In this document: piece by piece, positions 25,705-33,848 of the stretch
How the letters are laid out: the number at the start of each line of letters is the position of its first letter
Position numbering within the stretch: position 1 is the first letter of the stretch
Origin: Arthrobacter agilis
Lineage (GTDB): Bacteria > Actinomycetota > Actinomycetes > Actinomycetales > Micrococcaceae
DNA length: 64,000 bases
Direction: 5' to 3'
Assembly (NCBI RefSeq): GCF_002157505.1
Contig: NZ_NFSC01000029.1
Location: 310,001-374,000 of the forward strand
The notes under the pieces: model-generated
The model's database searches: none
What the model saw: the letters and a program-made list of their open reading frames with translations, nothing else
What the model was told of the DNA's origin: nothing
Translations under genes and position numbers: made by a program

Positions 25705-26066
25705 GCGCGGAGCCCGGCGAGGGGAAGCCAGGCGCTGAGGTCGGCGCGTTGCCCGGACGCAGCGACCTTGCCCGCCGCGACCGCCGACGGCCAGTCCGTG
25801 GCGCCGGTGACGAGGGCGAGCCACGTGGTGGCGTCCGTCTCGACGACGTTCGGTGGTGTGCCGCGGGTATGGCGGGGTCCCTCGACGCACTGCGTGACGC
25901 CGAAGGGCGGTACGCGGACCTCGACGCTGTTGCCGGGAGCCAGCTCGGCGAGTTCCTCCAGCGTGAAGCGCACGGCCGTCGCGATCTCGTTCCGGCCGGC
26001 CGAACCGTCCGCTACCCGGGCCAGTGCCCGGTGACCGTCCTCGCCCGCGATGCGTCGTCGTGCCAT
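25701..26066 (-). CDS. SCP-like (sterol carrier family) protein (121 aa)
   Basis: This small cytoplasmic protein of an actinobacterial SCP2-like family begins [20 protein letters not shown] and carries [20 protein letters not shown], followed by [16 protein letters not shown]. The fold is expected to hold a hydrophobic ligand, but none is known for this subgroup. In Mycobacterium tuberculosis a homologous small gene lies directly upstream of purF, so this belongs to the conserved purine neighbourhood and not to the catabolic islands. It ends in a GTGA overlap with the DUF2079 gene and starts 9 bp after the asparaginase stop. Confidence 0.85.
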   Translation of the reverse strand: MARRRIAGEDGHRALARVADGSAGRNEIATAVRFTLEELAELAPGNSVEVRVPPFGVTQCVEGPRHTRGTPPNVVETDATTWLALVTGATDWPSAVAAGKVAASGQRADLSAWLPLAGLRA

Positions 26067-26075
26067 GGTCCGTTC

Positions 26076-27080
26076 CTAGTCGAGCAGGGCCAGGACCGGA
26101 GCGGCGAGCCGCAGGCTGCCGACGGGGCGTCCGCCGCCGAGGACCGGGGGGACGACCTTCTCGAGGACGGCCCCCACCCTGTCGGCGTCGATGGCGCCGG
26201 ACGCGGCGAGCAGGGTGAGGCCGACGAGGGTGGCGGCCCGGGAGTTGCCGTCGAGGACCTTCAGGGCCAGCGACGCGCCGGTGGGCGCGGCGAGGACGAG
26301 GACGCCTTCCGCCCCGCTCTTGGCCAGGACGCCGAGGTCCTCCATGACCACCGAGTTCTCCATGCCGTTGCCGTGGACGGCCCAGGGGTAGTCGAGCATC
26401 GCGGTGGCGACCGTCGCCGCCCGGGCGTCGGCGTGCTTGTCCGAGGGGGCCTTGGCGACCTTGCCGATGCCGCGGGCGAGCCCCGTCAGTGACACGGCGG
26501 CAACGGGGGCGCCACAGCCGTCGACGCCCCACGCCGCCACGGATTCCTCCGTGTATTCCTCGATGACCGAGGCCACCGAGCGCTGGAGCGGGTGAGTGGG
26601 CTCGAGGTAGGTCGCGGTGTCCCAGCCGTTCTCGGTGCAGGCCCACAGGAAGGCCGCGTGCTTGCCCGAGCAGTTGAAGGCGATGCGCTGCTTGCCCTTG
26701 CCGCTGCGGACCAGGTCGTTGCGGGCCTCCTCGTCCTGCGGCCAGTCCTCGGGGCACTGCAGGTCGTCCTCGGTGACGCCTGCGGCGTCGAGCATGGTGC
26801 GCACCACGTCCATGTGCTCGCGGCTGGCGACGTGGCTCGCAGCGGCGAGGGCCACCTGCGGGCCCCGCAAAGGTACGCCGGCCTTCATGCTGGCGAGCGC
26901 CTGGAAGGGCTTGAGGGTGGAGCGGGGGAAGACCGGGCTGCTGATGTCCCCGAGTTCGGTCACCACGGAGCCGTCCGCCGCCAGGACGACGGCGGCACCG
27001 ACGTGGCGGGACTCGATGAAGCCGTTGCGTTCGAGGACGGCGAAGTCGACGGCGTCAGCCGTCGTGAAGGTGGAGGGCAT
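26076..27080 (-). CDS. asparaginase (L-asparaginase II family, PF06089)
   Basis: The 334-aa protein belongs to the PF06089 asparaginases, which differ from the E. coli AnsA/AnsB fold and are thought to hydrolyse L-asparagine to aspartate and ammonia. Family motifs seen are VLERNGFIESRHVGAAV, FPRSTLKPFQALASM, NCSGKHAAFLWACTENGWD and DGCGAPVAAVSLTGLARG. The start at 27080 (MPSTFTTADAV) matches the family N-terminus; the open frame above it lacks coding character. It is the first gene of the leftward backbone operon leading to purM. The 193 bp upstream hold its promoter and the end of the hpa cluster. Confidence 0.9.
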   Translation of the reverse strand: MPSTFTTADAVDFAVLERNGFIESRHVGAAVVLAADGSVVTELGDISSPVFPRSTLKPFQALASMKAGVPLRGPQVALAAASHVASREHMDVVRTMLDAAGVTEDDLQCPEDWPQDEEARNDLVRSGKGKQRIAFNCSGKHAAFLWACTENGWDTATYLEPTHPLQRSVASVIEEYTEESVAAWGVDGCGAPVAAVSLTGLARGIGKVAKAPSDKHADARAATVATAMLDYPWAVHGNGMENSVVMEDLGVLAKSGAEGVLVLAAPTGASLALKVLDGNSRAATLVGLTLLAASGAIDADRVGAVLEKVVPPVLGGGRPVGSLRLAAPVLALLD

Positions 27081-27273
27081 GGTCCCAGTATTCCCTACCC
27101 GCCGTCGACGCCAGTGCCTTCGCAGCGCCCTGGCGTCAACGCTGGTCGAGAGGCTCCTCCCGATCCTCAGGCTCAGGTAGTCCTCCACGGAAGGAGCAGC
27201 GGGAAGGAGACCGTCCCCAGGGTCGACAGCGCCCCAACCCCATCGGCGCGGTGCTTCGCCGCCACTATCGCGG

Positions 27274-28776
27274 TCAGGCGCTGTAGGGGTCGGCGATGCC
27301 GATGTACTGGGTGGTGGTGTATTCGGCGAGGCCTTCCGCGCCGCCTTCGCGCCCGAGCCCTGAGTGCTTGACGCCTCCAAAGGGCGCCGCGGCGTTGGAG
27401 ATGACGCCGGCGTTGAAGCCGACCATGCCGAACTCGATCTGCTCGGCGACCCGCAGCAGGCGGTTGAGGTCCCGGCTGTACAGGTAGGAGGCGAGGCCGT
27501 ACTCGCTGGCGTTGGCGAGGCGGATCGCGTCCTCCTCGGTGGCGAACGTCGTGACGGGAGCTACGGGGCCGAAGATCTCCTCGCGGAGGATGGCTGCGTC
27601 GTTGGGCACATCACCGAGGACGGTGGGCTGGTAGAAGTACCCTGGCCCCTCGACCGGAGCGCCGCCTGTGACGGCGACCGCTCCGGCAGCCATTGCTGCG
27701 CTCACGAGGGCGTGGACGTCGTCCCGGGCGCCGGCGTCGATGAGCGGGCCGACCTGGGTTGCCGGGTCGGTGCCGCGCCCGGTCGACAGCGCACCCATGG
27801 CGGCGGCGAACTTCCGGGTGAACTCCTCGGCGACACTGTCCTGGACGAGGAACCGGTTGGCGGCCGTGCAGGCCTCACCCATGTTGCGCATCTTCGCGGC
27901 CATGGCACCCTCTACTGCCTTGTCCAGATCGGCGTCCTCGAAGACGATGAACGGTGCGTTCCCGCCGAGCTCCATGGAGGTCCGCAGGACGTTCTGCGCT
28001 GCGTCGGCCATGAGCCGCTTGCCCACGGGGGTGGACCCGGTGAAGGAGATCTTCCGGAGTCGGGGGTCCCCGAGGAGAGGCCCGGAGATGCCGGAGGCGC
28101 TGGACGAGGACACGACGTTCAGGACGCCTGCGGGCAGACCGGCGTCGAGCATGGTCTGGGCGAAGAGCTGCGCGGTGAGAGGTGTGAGTTTGGCGGGTTT
28201 GAGGACCATGGTGCACCCGGCGGCGACGGCGGGGGCGACCTTGCGGGTGGCCATGGCCAGCGGGAAGTTCCACGGGGTGATCAGCAGGCAGGGTCCTACC
28301 GGCTTGTGCTGGACCAGGATCCTGGTCGTGCCCTCGGGTGCTGTCAGGTAGCGGCCGTAGTCACGGACCGCTTCCTCGGAAAACCAGCGGAGGAACTCGG
28401 CACCGTACTTCACTTCGCCGCGCGCCTCCGCCAACGGTTTGCCCATTTCCAGGGTCATGAGCAGGGCGAAGTCCTCGGCGCGCTCGGTGACCAGGTCGAA
28501 GGCCCGTCGCAGGATCTCGGAGCGTTCCCGGGGTGCGGTCCGCGCCCAGGAGGCCTGCACGGCGGAGGCCGCATCGAGCGCCGTCACGGCGTCCGTGCTC
28601 GTCGCCGAGGCGAGCGTTGCGAGCGTTGCACCGGTGGCGGGATCATGCACGTCGAACGTGCCACCGTCGGAGGCATCCCTCCACCGCCCATCGATCAGGA
28701 GACCGGTGGGTACGGACGCGAGGAGCTCGGCTTCACGGGTCGCGGAGATGGCAGGGGCAAGGGCTGGAGCTGTCAT
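27274..28776 (-). CDS. gabD: NAD(P)-dependent succinate-semialdehyde dehydrogenase
   Basis: The enzyme oxidises succinate semialdehyde to succinate, the last step of homoprotocatechuate meta cleavage after HpaI. At 500 aa it is an ordinary aldehyde dehydrogenase. Features are the cofactor segment ITPWNFPLAMATRKVAPA, the Glu of SMELGGNAPFIVFEDAD and the catalytic Cys in MGEACTAANRF. GabD-like proteins share the EYGLASYLYSRDLNR region. I chose the ATG at 28776 because the frame above it is low-complexity and antisense to hpaI. It is the last gene of the leftward hpa cluster, 16 bp after hpaI. Confidence 0.88.
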   Translation of the reverse strand: MTAPALAPAISATREAELLASVPTGLLIDGRWRDASDGGTFDVHDPATGATLATLASATSTDAVTALDAASAVQASWARTAPRERSEILRRAFDLVTERAEDFALLMTLEMGKPLAEARGEVKYGAEFLRWFSEEAVRDYGRYLTAPEGTTRILVQHKPVGPCLLITPWNFPLAMATRKVAPAVAAGCTMVLKPAKLTPLTAQLFAQTMLDAGLPAGVLNVVSSSSASGISGPLLGDPRLRKISFTGSTPVGKRLMADAAQNVLRTSMELGGNAPFIVFEDADLDKAVEGAMAAKMRNMGEACTAANRFLVQDSVAEEFTRKFAAAMGALSTGRGTDPATQVGPLIDAGARDDVHALVSAAMAAGAVAVTGGAPVEGPGYFYQPTVLGDVPNDAAILREEIFGPVAPVTTFATEEDAIRLANASEYGLASYLYSRDLNRLLRVAEQIEFGMVGFNAGVISNAAAPFGGVKHSGLGREGGAEGLAEYTTTQYIGIADPYSA

Positions 28777-28792
28777 GGGAGTCCTTGAAGAG

Positions 28793-29602
28793 TCAGTAGC
28801 TGACGGGGGAGGTGCCGTCAGCGGCGGCGGGAGGGATGAAGGCGGCGGCGAGGGCTTCTGATCCGCGGGCGAGCAGGGCGACGTCGGCGCCGACGAGGAC
28901 GAAGGATGCCCCGTGATCGAGGTAGTGGCGCGCGGTATCGGCGTTGAAGGCATTCACACCGGCCGGCTTTCCCGCACGTCCGGCTGCTGCGAGGCACCGT
29001 TCGACGGCGGCGCGGACGTCGGGGTGTTCCTGCTGTCCGAGCAGGCCCATGGACGCCGCGAGGTCGGAGGGCCCGACGAAGATCGCATCCACCCCGTCGA
29101 CCGCGAGGATGTCCTCGACCGCGTCCACGGCTGTCGTCGATTCGATCTGGACCGTCAGGCTGATCGTCGTCGACGCGCGGGCGAGGTAGTCCGGGACCCT
29201 GTTCCAGCGGGCGGCACGGGCCAGTGCCGAACCGACGCCGCGGACACCCTCGGGCGGATAGCGCGTGGCAGCCACGGCGGCTTCGGCATCGGCCACAGTG
29301 TTGACCATCGGTATGAGCAGGTTCCGGACTCCGAGGTCGAGGTACTGCTTGATGAGGACCGTGTCGTTGACCGGCGGCCGGACGAGCGTCCGCACGGGGT
29401 AGCCGGAGACGGCCTGGAGCTGGGCGAGGATCGATTCGAGCCCGTTGGGGCTGTGCTCGGCGTCCACCAAGAGCCAGTCCAGTCCCGATCCGGCGCAGAT
29501 CTCGGCGACGAGCGCACTGCCGGAGCACACCCACATACCGGCGAGCGGACGATCGGCGGCAGCCAGTGCCTCGGCGAAGGTGGGTCCTAGACGAAGCGGC
29601 AT
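28793..29602 (-). CDS. hpaI: 4-hydroxy-2-oxoheptanedioate aldolase (HpaI family)
   Basis: This class II metal-dependent aldolase splits 4-hydroxy-2-oxoheptane-1,7-dioate to pyruvate and succinate semialdehyde. The 269-aa protein shows LDWLLVDAEHSPNG with the catalytic His, VRPPVNDTVLIKQYLDLG and the metal-ligand region TVQIESTTAVDAVEDIL plus DAIFVGPSDLAASMG. The start at 29602 gives the family-typical N-terminus and overlaps the end of hpaH by 16 bases. The next gene oxidises its semialdehyde product. Confidence 0.93.
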   Translation of the reverse strand: MPLRLGPTFAEALAAADRPLAGMWVCSGSALVAEICAGSGLDWLLVDAEHSPNGLESILAQLQAVSGYPVRTLVRPPVNDTVLIKQYLDLGVRNLLIPMVNTVADAEAAVAATRYPPEGVRGVGSALARAARWNRVPDYLARASTTISLTVQIESTTAVDAVEDILAVDGVDAIFVGPSDLAASMGLLGQQEHPDVRAAVERCLAAAGRAGKPAGVNAFNADTARHYLDHGASFVLVGADVALLARGSEALAAAFIPPAAADGTSPVSY

Positions 29603-30372
29603 GTGATGGCTCCCAGCGGTCCGTAGTCGGCGTGGACGGTATCGCCCTTGTCCACCCACATCGGGCGGGTGAAGGACCCGGCGAGGATGATGTCCCCGGC
29701 CTTCAAGCCGTCACCGTGGGGGGCGATCTTGTTGGCGAGCCAGTGCACGCCCGCGGCCGGGTGGTCGAGCACCCCGGCGGCTACTCCGGTCTCCTCGACG
29801 ACCTGGTTCTTGTAGAGGATGGCGGACACCCAGCGCAGGTCGACGGCGTCCGGCCGCACCGGCCTGCCGCCGACGACCATGGCGCCCATGGCCGCGTTGT
29901 CGGAGATGGTGTCCACGATGGTCCTGCCTTCCATCTCGATCCGCGAGTCCAGGATCTCCAGGGCCGGCACCACGTAGTCGGTGGCGTTGAGGACGTCGAA
30001 GATCGTGCAGCCCGGCCCGGCGAGGTCGGCTTTGAGCACGAACGCGAGCTCCACCTCGACCCGCGGGTGCGTGTACGCATCCCACGCCACCGAGCACCCG
30101 GTCTCGAGGACCATGTCGTCGAAGATCGCGCCGTAGTCCGGCTCGGTGATGCCCGTCGCCGCCTGCATCGCCCGCGAGGTGAGGCCGATCTTCCGCCCCA
30201 CCAGCGTGCGGCCGGCGTCCTCGTTGCGTTGGCGCCACAACCGCTGCACGGCGTAGGAATCCTCCACCGTCATGCCCGGGTAGCGGGCAGTCAGCAGGGG
30301 GACAGGGGTGCGGGTCCGGGCGGCGTCGACGAGTTCGTCAGCGATGGACTCGATGGTCGCGGGGTCAAGCAT
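29587..30372 (-). CDS. hpaH: 2-oxo-hepta-3-ene-1,7-dioate hydratase
   Basis: This enzyme adds water to 2-oxohept-3-ene-1,7-dioate to give the substrate of HpaI. It is a 261-aa member of the FAH-related hydratase/decarboxylase family (MhpD-like). Motifs include [34 protein letters not shown] with metal-ligand Glu residues, and [20 protein letters not shown]. The start at 30372 follows GAGG about 9 bases upstream. A hairpin at 30419-30449 lies between it and hpaD. Confidence 0.93.
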   Translation of the reverse strand: MLDPATIESIADELVDAARTRTPVPLLTARYPGMTVEDSYAVQRLWRQRNEDAGRTLVGRKIGLTSRAMQAATGITEPDYGAIFDDMVLETGCSVAWDAYTHPRVEVELAFVLKADLAGPGCTIFDVLNATDYVVPALEILDSRIEMEGRTIVDTISDNAAMGAMVVGGRPVRPDAVDLRWVSAILYKNQVVEETGVAAGVLDHPAAGVHWLANKIAPHGDGLKAGDIILAGSFTRPMWVDKGDTVHADYGPLGAITCRFV

Positions 30373-30418
30373 TTCCGTACTCCTCAGGTGTTCGGGCAAC
30401 TCAGGGGACCTCTGGGAA

Positions 30419-30449
30419 CCGGTCCCGCATCTGGGGGAGGCGGGACCGG
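30419..30449 (-). promoter_or_regulatory. hairpin between hpaD and hpaH
   Basis: CCGGTCCCGC at 30419-30428 pairs perfectly with GCGGGACCGG at 30440-30449 around an 11-base loop. It sits in the 92-bp gap inside the operon, after the hpaD stop as read leftward. Without a T-run it is more likely an RNA stability or attenuation element than a full terminator. Confidence 0.5.
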
Positions 30450-30464
30450 CAACGCGATGAGCGG

Positions 30465-31541
30465 TTAGAGCTGGGCGCCGAGCTTGAAGCCCTCGGCTGC
30501 CGCGCCGTCCTTGCGCGTGTACGAGAAGCCGTCGGCACCGACGGTGACAGCCATCTCGCTCTTGTCCTCGCGTGCGATGACGGGCTGAGGGTTGCCGTCG
30601 AGGTCCAGGACGAGGGAGGCCTCGGTGTACCAGGACGGCACGACGGCGTTGCCCCACCAGTCGCGGCGCTGGTTGTCGTGGACGTCCCAGGTGACGGTCG
30701 GGTTGTCCGGGTCTCCGGTGTAGTAGTCCTGCGTGTAGATCTCGATGCGGTGGTCGTCCGGATCGAGGATGTAGAGGTAGAAGGCGTTGGAGACGCCGTG
30801 GCGTCCGGGGCCGCGCTCGATGCGGTCGCTGATGCGCAGGGCACCCATCTTGTCGCAGATCTGGATGATGTTGTGCTTCTCGTGGGTGGCGAACGCAACG
30901 TGGTGCATGCGCGGGCCGTCGCCGCCGGTGAGCGCGGTGTCATGGACGGTCTGCTTGCGGTGCATCCAGGCGGCGTAGGTGACGCCGTCGGAGTCCTTGA
31001 TGTCCTCCGAGACGCGGAAGCCGAGGTCCTCGAGGTACGCCCGTCCGCGCGGCACGTCGGGGGTGACCTGGTTGAAGTGGTCCAGGCGGACCAGCTCTCC
31101 GGCGGAGTAGAGGTCGTAGCGCTGGGTGAGGCGCTCGACGTGCTGCACGTCGTAGAAGAACTCGTAGGGGAAGCCCAGCGGGTCCTCGACGCGGACGGAG
31201 TCCCCGATGCCCTTGGTGAAACCTTCGGGGCGGCGTTCGGTGCGGCAGCCCAGTTCCTTGTAGTAGGCCTCGGCGGCGTCGACCTCGGCCGGTGACTTCA
31301 CGCGGTAGGCGAAGGCGGCGACGGCGGCCACCGGTCCCTTGCGGAGCACGAGGTTGTGGTGGATGAATTCCTCGAGGGATCGCAGGTAGATCGCGTTCTC
31401 GTCTTCTTCGGTGACGTGCAGGCCGAGGACGTCGACGTAGAACTCGCGGGACTTCGCGAGGTCGGTCACCACGATCTCCATGTAGGCGCAGCGCACGATA
31501 TCCGGGGCGGGCAGAGTGGGGGTGGGGACGAAATCAGTCAT
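30465..31541 (-). CDS. hpaD: 3,4-dihydroxyphenylacetate (homoprotocatechuate) 2,3-dioxygenase
   Basis: This extradiol ring-cleavage enzyme converts homoprotocatechuate to 5-carboxymethyl-2-hydroxymuconate semialdehyde. The 358-aa protein is of the two-domain vicinal oxygen chelate type. It keeps the metal ligands at the numbering used for the Brevibacterium/Arthrobacter enzymes: His155 (RLDHFNQVT), His214 (MHHVAFATH) and Glu267 (HRIEIYTQDYY). The acid/base His200 and Tyr257 are also present. Whether the metal is Fe or Mn cannot be read from sequence, since both forms share these ligands. The start ATG at 31541 gives MTDFVPTPTLPAPDIVRCAY, the expected N-terminus. Confidence 0.97.
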   Translation of the reverse strand: MTDFVPTPTLPAPDIVRCAYMEIVVTDLAKSREFYVDVLGLHVTEEDENAIYLRSLEEFIHHNLVLRKGPVAAVAAFAYRVKSPAEVDAAEAYYKELGCRTERRPEGFTKGIGDSVRVEDPLGFPYEFFYDVQHVERLTQRYDLYSAGELVRLDHFNQVTPDVPRGRAYLEDLGFRVSEDIKDSDGVTYAAWMHRKQTVHDTALTGGDGPRMHHVAFATHEKHNIIQICDKMGALRISDRIERGPGRHGVSNAFYLYILDPDDHRIEIYTQDYYTGDPDNPTVTWDVHDNQRRDWWGNAVVPSWYTEASLVLDLDGNPQPVIAREDKSEMAVTVGADGFSYTRKDGAAAEGFKLGAQL

Positions 31542-31581
31542 GGGTCTTCTCTTCTTCGAGCAGGGATGGAGGGGTGCGGAT

Positions 31582-33123
31582 TCAGCCTTCGTTGGCAGCG
31601 GAGTCCTTGACGCTGCCGAACTTCGGTGTGTGGACGGTGCCGAGCGTGATGTGCACGGCCTGCTGGTCGGTGTAGAAGTCGATGGAGCGGTAGCCGCCTT
31701 CATGGCCGAGCCCTGAGGATTTCACGCCGCCGAAGGGGGTGCGAAGGTCGCGGACGTTGTGGCTGTTCAGCCACACCATCCCCGCTTCGACGTTGGAGGA
31801 GAAGGTGTGGGCGCGTGTCAGGTTGGAGGTCCAGATGTATGCAGCGAGCCCGTACTTCGTGTTGTTGGCGAGGGCGAGCGCCTCGTCGTCCGTGTCGAAC
31901 GGTGTGATGGCGACGACGGGACCGAAGATCTCCTCCTGGAAGATCCGCGCGTCGGGGGCTACATCGGCGAAGACGGTGGGGGCGATGTAGTTGCCTTCGG
32001 GCAGGTGGTCGGGACGGCCACCGCCGGCGAGGAGCCGGCCCTCGGTCTTGCCGATCTCCACGTAGGACGCGACCTTGTCGTAGTGCTCGGGGTGCACGAG
32101 CGCTCCGACCTCGGTCTTCGGATCGTGCGGATCGCCGACGACGATCGTCTTCGCCCTCGCGGCGTACTTGTCGCAGAACTCGTCGTAGACGGCTCGCTCG
32201 ACGAGGATGCGGGAGCCGGCTGTGCAGCGTTCCCCGTTGAGGGAGAAGACACCGAAAAGAGCCGAGTCGATGGCGGCGTCGATGTCCGCGTCGGCGAAGA
32301 CGACGCAGGGGGACTTCCCACCGAGCTCCATGGAGAGTCCCTTGAGGTTCGCCGCGGCGTTGCGGAAGATCGTCTGGCCGGTGGTGGTCTCGCCCGTGAA
32401 GGAGATCAGGGGGACGTCGGGGTGCTTCACGAGGGCGTCCCCGGCTTCCTCGCCGAGTCCGTTGACGAGGTTGAACACGCCGCCGGGCAGGCCTGCGTCC
32501 TGGAAGATCCGGGCCCAGAGCGATGCCGAGAGGGGAGTGAACTCGGCGGGCTTGAGGACGACGGTGTTGCCGGTCGCCAGGGCGGGAGCGAGCTTCCAGG
32601 ACTCCAGCATGAAGGGCGTGTTCCATGGCGTGATGAGCCCGGCTACGCCGATGGGTTTCCGGTTCACGTAGTTGATCTGCGACCCGGGAACCTTCATGGC
32701 GTCGTCGAACTGCGCGACGATCAGGTCGGCGAAGAAGCGGAAGTTCTCCGCTGCGCGCAGGGCCTGGCCCTTGGCCTGCGTGATGGGCAGTCCGGTATCG
32801 AAGGTCTCGAGCTCGGCGAGCCGTTCCTCCTGGGCCTCGACGGCGTCGGCGATCCGGTTGAGGATGCGGGCGCGCTCGCGGGGCTTCATCCTCGGCCAGG
32901 GCCCGTTCGTGAAGGCCTCCCGCGCGGCCGCTACCGCGAGGTCGATGTCCTCTTTCTGTCCGGCGGCCGCTGTGGCGTAGGTGGTGTTGGACACGGGATC
33001 GAGGACGTCGAACGTCTTGCCCCCGATCGAGTCGACGAACGTGCCGCCGATGTAGTGCTGGATGGAGGTGGGCAGGTCCTGCGGCACGTAATGCGCCGTG
33101 GTCTGGTCTGCAGTGAACGTCAT
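31582..33123 (-). CDS. hpaE: 5-carboxymethyl-2-hydroxymuconate semialdehyde dehydrogenase
   Basis: The enzyme oxidises the HpaD ring-cleavage product to 5-carboxymethyl-2-hydroxymuconate with NAD. It is a 513-aa aldehyde dehydrogenase with ITPWNTPFMLESWKLAPA, the general-base Glu in SMELGGKSPCVVFADAD and the nucleophile Cys in SLNGERCTAGSR. The segment around the Cys and the N-terminal HYIGGTFVDSIGGKTFDVLD match the HpaE subgroup. It lies 40 bp upstream of hpaD, in the same leftward operon. Confidence 0.93.
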   Translation of the reverse strand: MTFTADQTTAHYVPQDLPTSIQHYIGGTFVDSIGGKTFDVLDPVSNTTYATAAAGQKEDIDLAVAAAREAFTNGPWPRMKPRERARILNRIADAVEAQEERLAELETFDTGLPITQAKGQALRAAENFRFFADLIVAQFDDAMKVPGSQINYVNRKPIGVAGLITPWNTPFMLESWKLAPALATGNTVVLKPAEFTPLSASLWARIFQDAGLPGGVFNLVNGLGEEAGDALVKHPDVPLISFTGETTTGQTIFRNAAANLKGLSMELGGKSPCVVFADADIDAAIDSALFGVFSLNGERCTAGSRILVERAVYDEFCDKYAARAKTIVVGDPHDPKTEVGALVHPEHYDKVASYVEIGKTEGRLLAGGGRPDHLPEGNYIAPTVFADVAPDARIFQEEIFGPVVAITPFDTDDEALALANNTKYGLAAYIWTSNLTRAHTFSSNVEAGMVWLNSHNVRDLRTPFGGVKSSGLGHEGGYRSIDFYTDQQAVHITLGTVHTPKFGSVKDSAANEG

Positions 33124-33161
33124 CGTTGATTCCTTACTGCTCGGGTGATTCGAGGCGTGTG

Positions 33162-33848
33162 TCAGATGTTCTTGGTCTGGCTGAGGTAGGCGTCGAGGGT
33201 GGCACTGCGATGGAGACGGGCGGCGCGTTCTATGTCGGCGGCGTCTGCCCCGGACTGGATGAGCTGAAGGAGCGCCTCGTGTTCCTCCACCGACTCCTGA
33301 GCGCGTCCGGGGACGAAGCGGAAGGTCGAGGACCGCAGGGAGGCCAACCGATTCCAGCCGCGATGCACGAGGTCCAGGATGTGCGGATTGGGACAGTTCT
33401 CGAACAGCACGCTGTGGAAGTCCTGGTTGAGCCGGGTGAAGCGCACGGGGTCGAAGTGCTCGAGGCAGGCGCGCATCTCCTCGTTCACGGACCGGGCGCG
33501 GGCGATGTCGTCCGGTCCGATCAGGGGTGAGGAGAGGGCCGTCGCTGCACCCTCGACAATGCTGAGCGTCTGCATGGTGTAGAGGTACTCCGTGGGATCG
33601 ATGCCCGCGACCGTCGCGCCGACGTTGCGTTCGAAGGTGACCAGCCCCTCCGCTTCCAGCCGGCGGATGGCCTCGCGGACCGGCACCACGCTGACGCCGA
33701 GGTCCTCGGCGATCTTTGCCAGGACCAGCCGGTACCCGGGGGAGTAGGTACCATCCACGATCTGCTTCTTCACGGCGTGATAGGCCTGTTCCGACTTGCT
33801 GCCGGCAGTGGCTGCGGCAGAAGGGCCAGCGAGTGTTGTGTCAGCCAT
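33162..33848 (-). CDS. GntR family (FadR/FCD) transcriptional regulator (228 aa)
   Basis: An N-terminal GntR winged helix (YSPGYRLVLAKIAEDLGVSV, PVREAIRRLEAEGL) is joined to an all-helical FCD effector domain (NQDFHSVLFENCPNPHILDL) with His and Asp residues that usually bind a metal and a carboxylate. The gene overlaps the hpaG-like stop by 8 bases and lies 38 bp upstream of hpaE, so it is embedded in the operon and probably controls it. The likely operator is TCGTATACGA at 35342-35351. A pathway acid as ligand is inferred. Confidence 0.88.
   Translation of the reverse strand: MADTTLAGPSAAATAGSKSEQAYHAVKKQIVDGTYSPGYRLVLAKIAEDLGVSVVPVREAIRRLEAEGLVTFERNVGATVAGIDPTEYLYTMQTLSIVEGAATALSSPLIGPDDIARARSVNEEMRACLEHFDPVRFTRLNQDFHSVLFENCPNPHILDLVHRGWNRLASLRSSTFRFVPGRAQESVEEHEALLQLIQSGADAADIERAARLHRSATLDAYLSQTKNI

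Noticed and set aside
24184..26757. Long N-terminal extension of the DUF2079 protein
   Set aside because: The extra 350 residues are arginine- and glycine-rich, antisense-like, and overlap the SCP-like and asparaginase genes; the GTG at 25704 with a GTGA overlap is a better start.
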